From Gp6-AA40 sp035496255 (lineage in GTDB: Bacteria; Acidobacteriota; Vicinamibacteria; Vicinamibacterales; UBA2999), in the NCBI GenBank assembly GCA_035496255.1, contig DATJEU010000042.1, forward strand, positions 1 to 64,000: 64,000 nt of DNA, given 5' to 3'. The first letter of the stretch is position 1. Every line of letters starts with the position of its first letter. A model generated the notes under the pieces. That model was not told where the DNA came from. It saw only the letters and a list, made by a program, of their open reading frames with translations, and made no database searches. A program made the position numbers and the translations under genes. This document shows positions 62,865 to 64,000 of this stretch, one piece after another.

Positions 62865-64000
62865 ATGGCCACTCTTATTCCCTTTCGTGCGCTGCGCCCC
62901 ATTCCCGACGCAGCCGCACGCGTGGCTGCGGTCCCCTACGACGTCGTCAACGCCGACGAAGCGCGCGCATTAGCCAACGGCAATCCCTACAGCTTTCTGC
63001 ACGTGTCCCGCGCCGAGATCGATCTGCCGCGCGACGTCAATCCGTACGCCGATGAGGTGTACGCACGGGCCGCGGCAAATTTCAAAGCGTTGATCACCGG
63101 CGCGCCTCTCGTGAACGAGAGCGAGCCATCGCTGTACGCGTATCGGCTGCGGATGGGCGCTCATGTCCAGACGGGAGTAGCGGGCTGCTTCTCGGTCGAC
63201 GAATACGATCGCGACATCATCCGAAAGCACGAGCGCACGCGCCGCGACAAGGAAGACGATCGCACGCGTCACATCACGGAACTGCGCGCGCAAACCGGAC
63301 CGGTGTTCCTGACGTACCCCGCGTCAGCGGAGGTCGATGCGATGATCGCGCAGACGACGTCGGCGCCGCCACTGTTCGACTTCACGGCGCCCGACGGTAT
63401 TCAGCACACGCTGTGGACAATCGCGAAGCCGCAACGGCTCGTCGACGCGTTTGGACGCATACCTGCCCTCTACATCGCCGACGGGCACCATCGCGCGGCG
63501 AGCGCCGCACGCGTTCGCCGGCAACTGCATTCGGAAGCGGGACCGGGAGCGTGGGATTCCTTCCTGGCTGTCGCCTTTCCCGACACGCAGGTCCAGGTGC
63601 TTCCGTACAACCGCGTGGTCAGGGACCTCGGTTCGTACACGCCCGGGTCGCTGCTCGCGACGCTGCGCCAGACCCTGACCGTACAGGAAGGCTCGGCGAC
63701 GCCGTCACGGTCCGGACTGGTGTCGATGTTTCTCGGCGGCCGCTGGTACTCGATCGATCTCGGCGCGGCACCCGCCGATCTGACGGCCGATCAGCGCCTC
63801 GACGTCAGCCGCCTGCAGGAGCTCGTGTTGACCCCGCTGCTGGGCATCGGCGACATACGATCGGACAAGCGAATCGATTTCGTCGGCGGCGCCAGAGGCA
63901 CGCAGGAACTCGAATCACTGGTCACATCGGGCCGCTTCGCGGTCGCGTTCTCGATGTATCCGGTGAGCGTTGACGATTTGATGCAGATCTCGGACGCCGG
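62865..64000 (+). CDS. DUF1015-family protein (partial)
   Basis: Begins at ATG 62865 and runs past the end of the window; 378 codons are present. The N-terminus reads TLIPFRALRPIPDAAARVAA and VPYDVVNADEARALA. YDRDIIRKHERTRRDKEDDR is near residues 112-131 and IADGHHRAASAARV near 205. These are the conserved blocks of DUF1015, a family often annotated near serine biosynthesis genes. A ParB/Srx-like fold is possible. The C-terminal end is missing. It lies 12 nt after the M23 peptidase gene and may share its transcript. Confidence 0.88.
   Translation, partial: MATLIPFRALRPIPDAAARVAAVPYDVVNADEARALANGNPYSFLHVSRAEIDLPRDVNPYADEVYARAAANFKALITGAPLVNESEPSLYAYRLRMGAHVQTGVAGCFSVDEYDRDIIRKHERTRRDKEDDRTRHITELRAQTGPVFLTYPASAEVDAMIAQTTSAPPLFDFTAPDGIQHTLWTIAKPQRLVDAFGRIPALYIADGHHRAASAARVRRQLHSEAGPGAWDSFLAVAFPDTQVQVLPYNRVVRDLGSYTPGSLLATLRQTLTVQEGSATPSRSGLVSMFLGGRWYSIDLGAAPADLTADQRLDVSRLQELVLTPLLGIGDIRSDKRIDFVGGARGTQELESLVTSGRFAVAFSMYPVSVDDLMQISDA

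Overview
The window is about 64 kb of GC-rich, gene-dense bacterial chromosome. It has a Gram-negative envelope signature: heptose and O-antigen export genes, a SurA-like chaperone, an OmpA-type protein and an O/P-type porin. It also carries glutaminyl-tRNA synthetase, a VWFA protein of the kind common in Acidobacteriota, many SpoIIE-type phosphatase and GAF signalling proteins, and dispersed GGCGGG/CCCGCC palindromes. Together these suggest an acidobacterium, possibly Vicinamibacteria-like. The lineage is inferred from gene style, not from a marker comparison. I saw no rRNA, tRNA, CRISPR array, insertion sequence or prophage.

Layout. Positions 1-2045 are the end of an F1Fo ATP synthase operon (atpG end, atpD, atpC). 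From 2.1 to 17.8 kb runs an almost gap-free plus-strand series: Wzm/Wzt-type polysaccharide exporter, rfaE2, mfd, a SurA-like isomerase, a NusG paralogue, dus, gmhA, a zinc-ribbon protein, a HAD protein, GDP-fucose synthase, a 7TM histidine kinase and a DprE1/DprE2-like pair. The pair would make a polyprenyl-phosphate-arabinose type donor. Many junctions are 1-4 nt start/stop overlaps, so much of this is probably co-transcribed and concerned with surface glycans.

From 17.8 to 24.7 kb there is a Dabb protein and a very disordered Arg/Asp/Lys/Pro-rich protein. A regulatory island follows: an NtrC-type regulator, a small HTH protein, an orphan DHp-like phosphoacceptor domain, a FliA-type sigma factor and a hybrid histidine kinase that overlap tail to tail, and a PCYCGC protein. 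From 24.8 to 34.4 kb come a diguanylate cyclase, a DMT transporter, a 49-residue membrane protein at 27063-27212, a HEAGH membrane protein, a FabZ-like protein lacking the usual catalytic His, a double-GAF SpoIIE phosphatase, an OB-fold lipoprotein, glnA, a two-PDZ secreted protein and a GAF membrane protein.

From 34.4 to 46.5 kb most genes are on the minus strand: porin, CcdA, an isolated nuoG, an M1 peptidase coupled to a second SpoIIE phosphatase and a Kbl-like enzyme, a DUF5658-like protein, an AI-2E family permease and an aminotransferase. From 46.7 to 64 kb are a VWFA protein, an OmpA protein, an SDR enzyme, a Rieske/DUF2231 protein, Xaa-Pro peptidase and a beta-CASP hydrolase with back-to-back start codons, an M49 peptidase, an aminotransferase, malQ, glnS, rmuC, an M23 peptidase and a truncated DUF1015 gene.

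No single unmistakable new system stands out. The best candidates for follow-up are the regulatory island at 19.4-24.1 kb, the NusG-paralogue/glycan operon, the dispersed palindrome family (one copy read in frame inside mfd), and the disordered protein at 18.2-19.3 kb.
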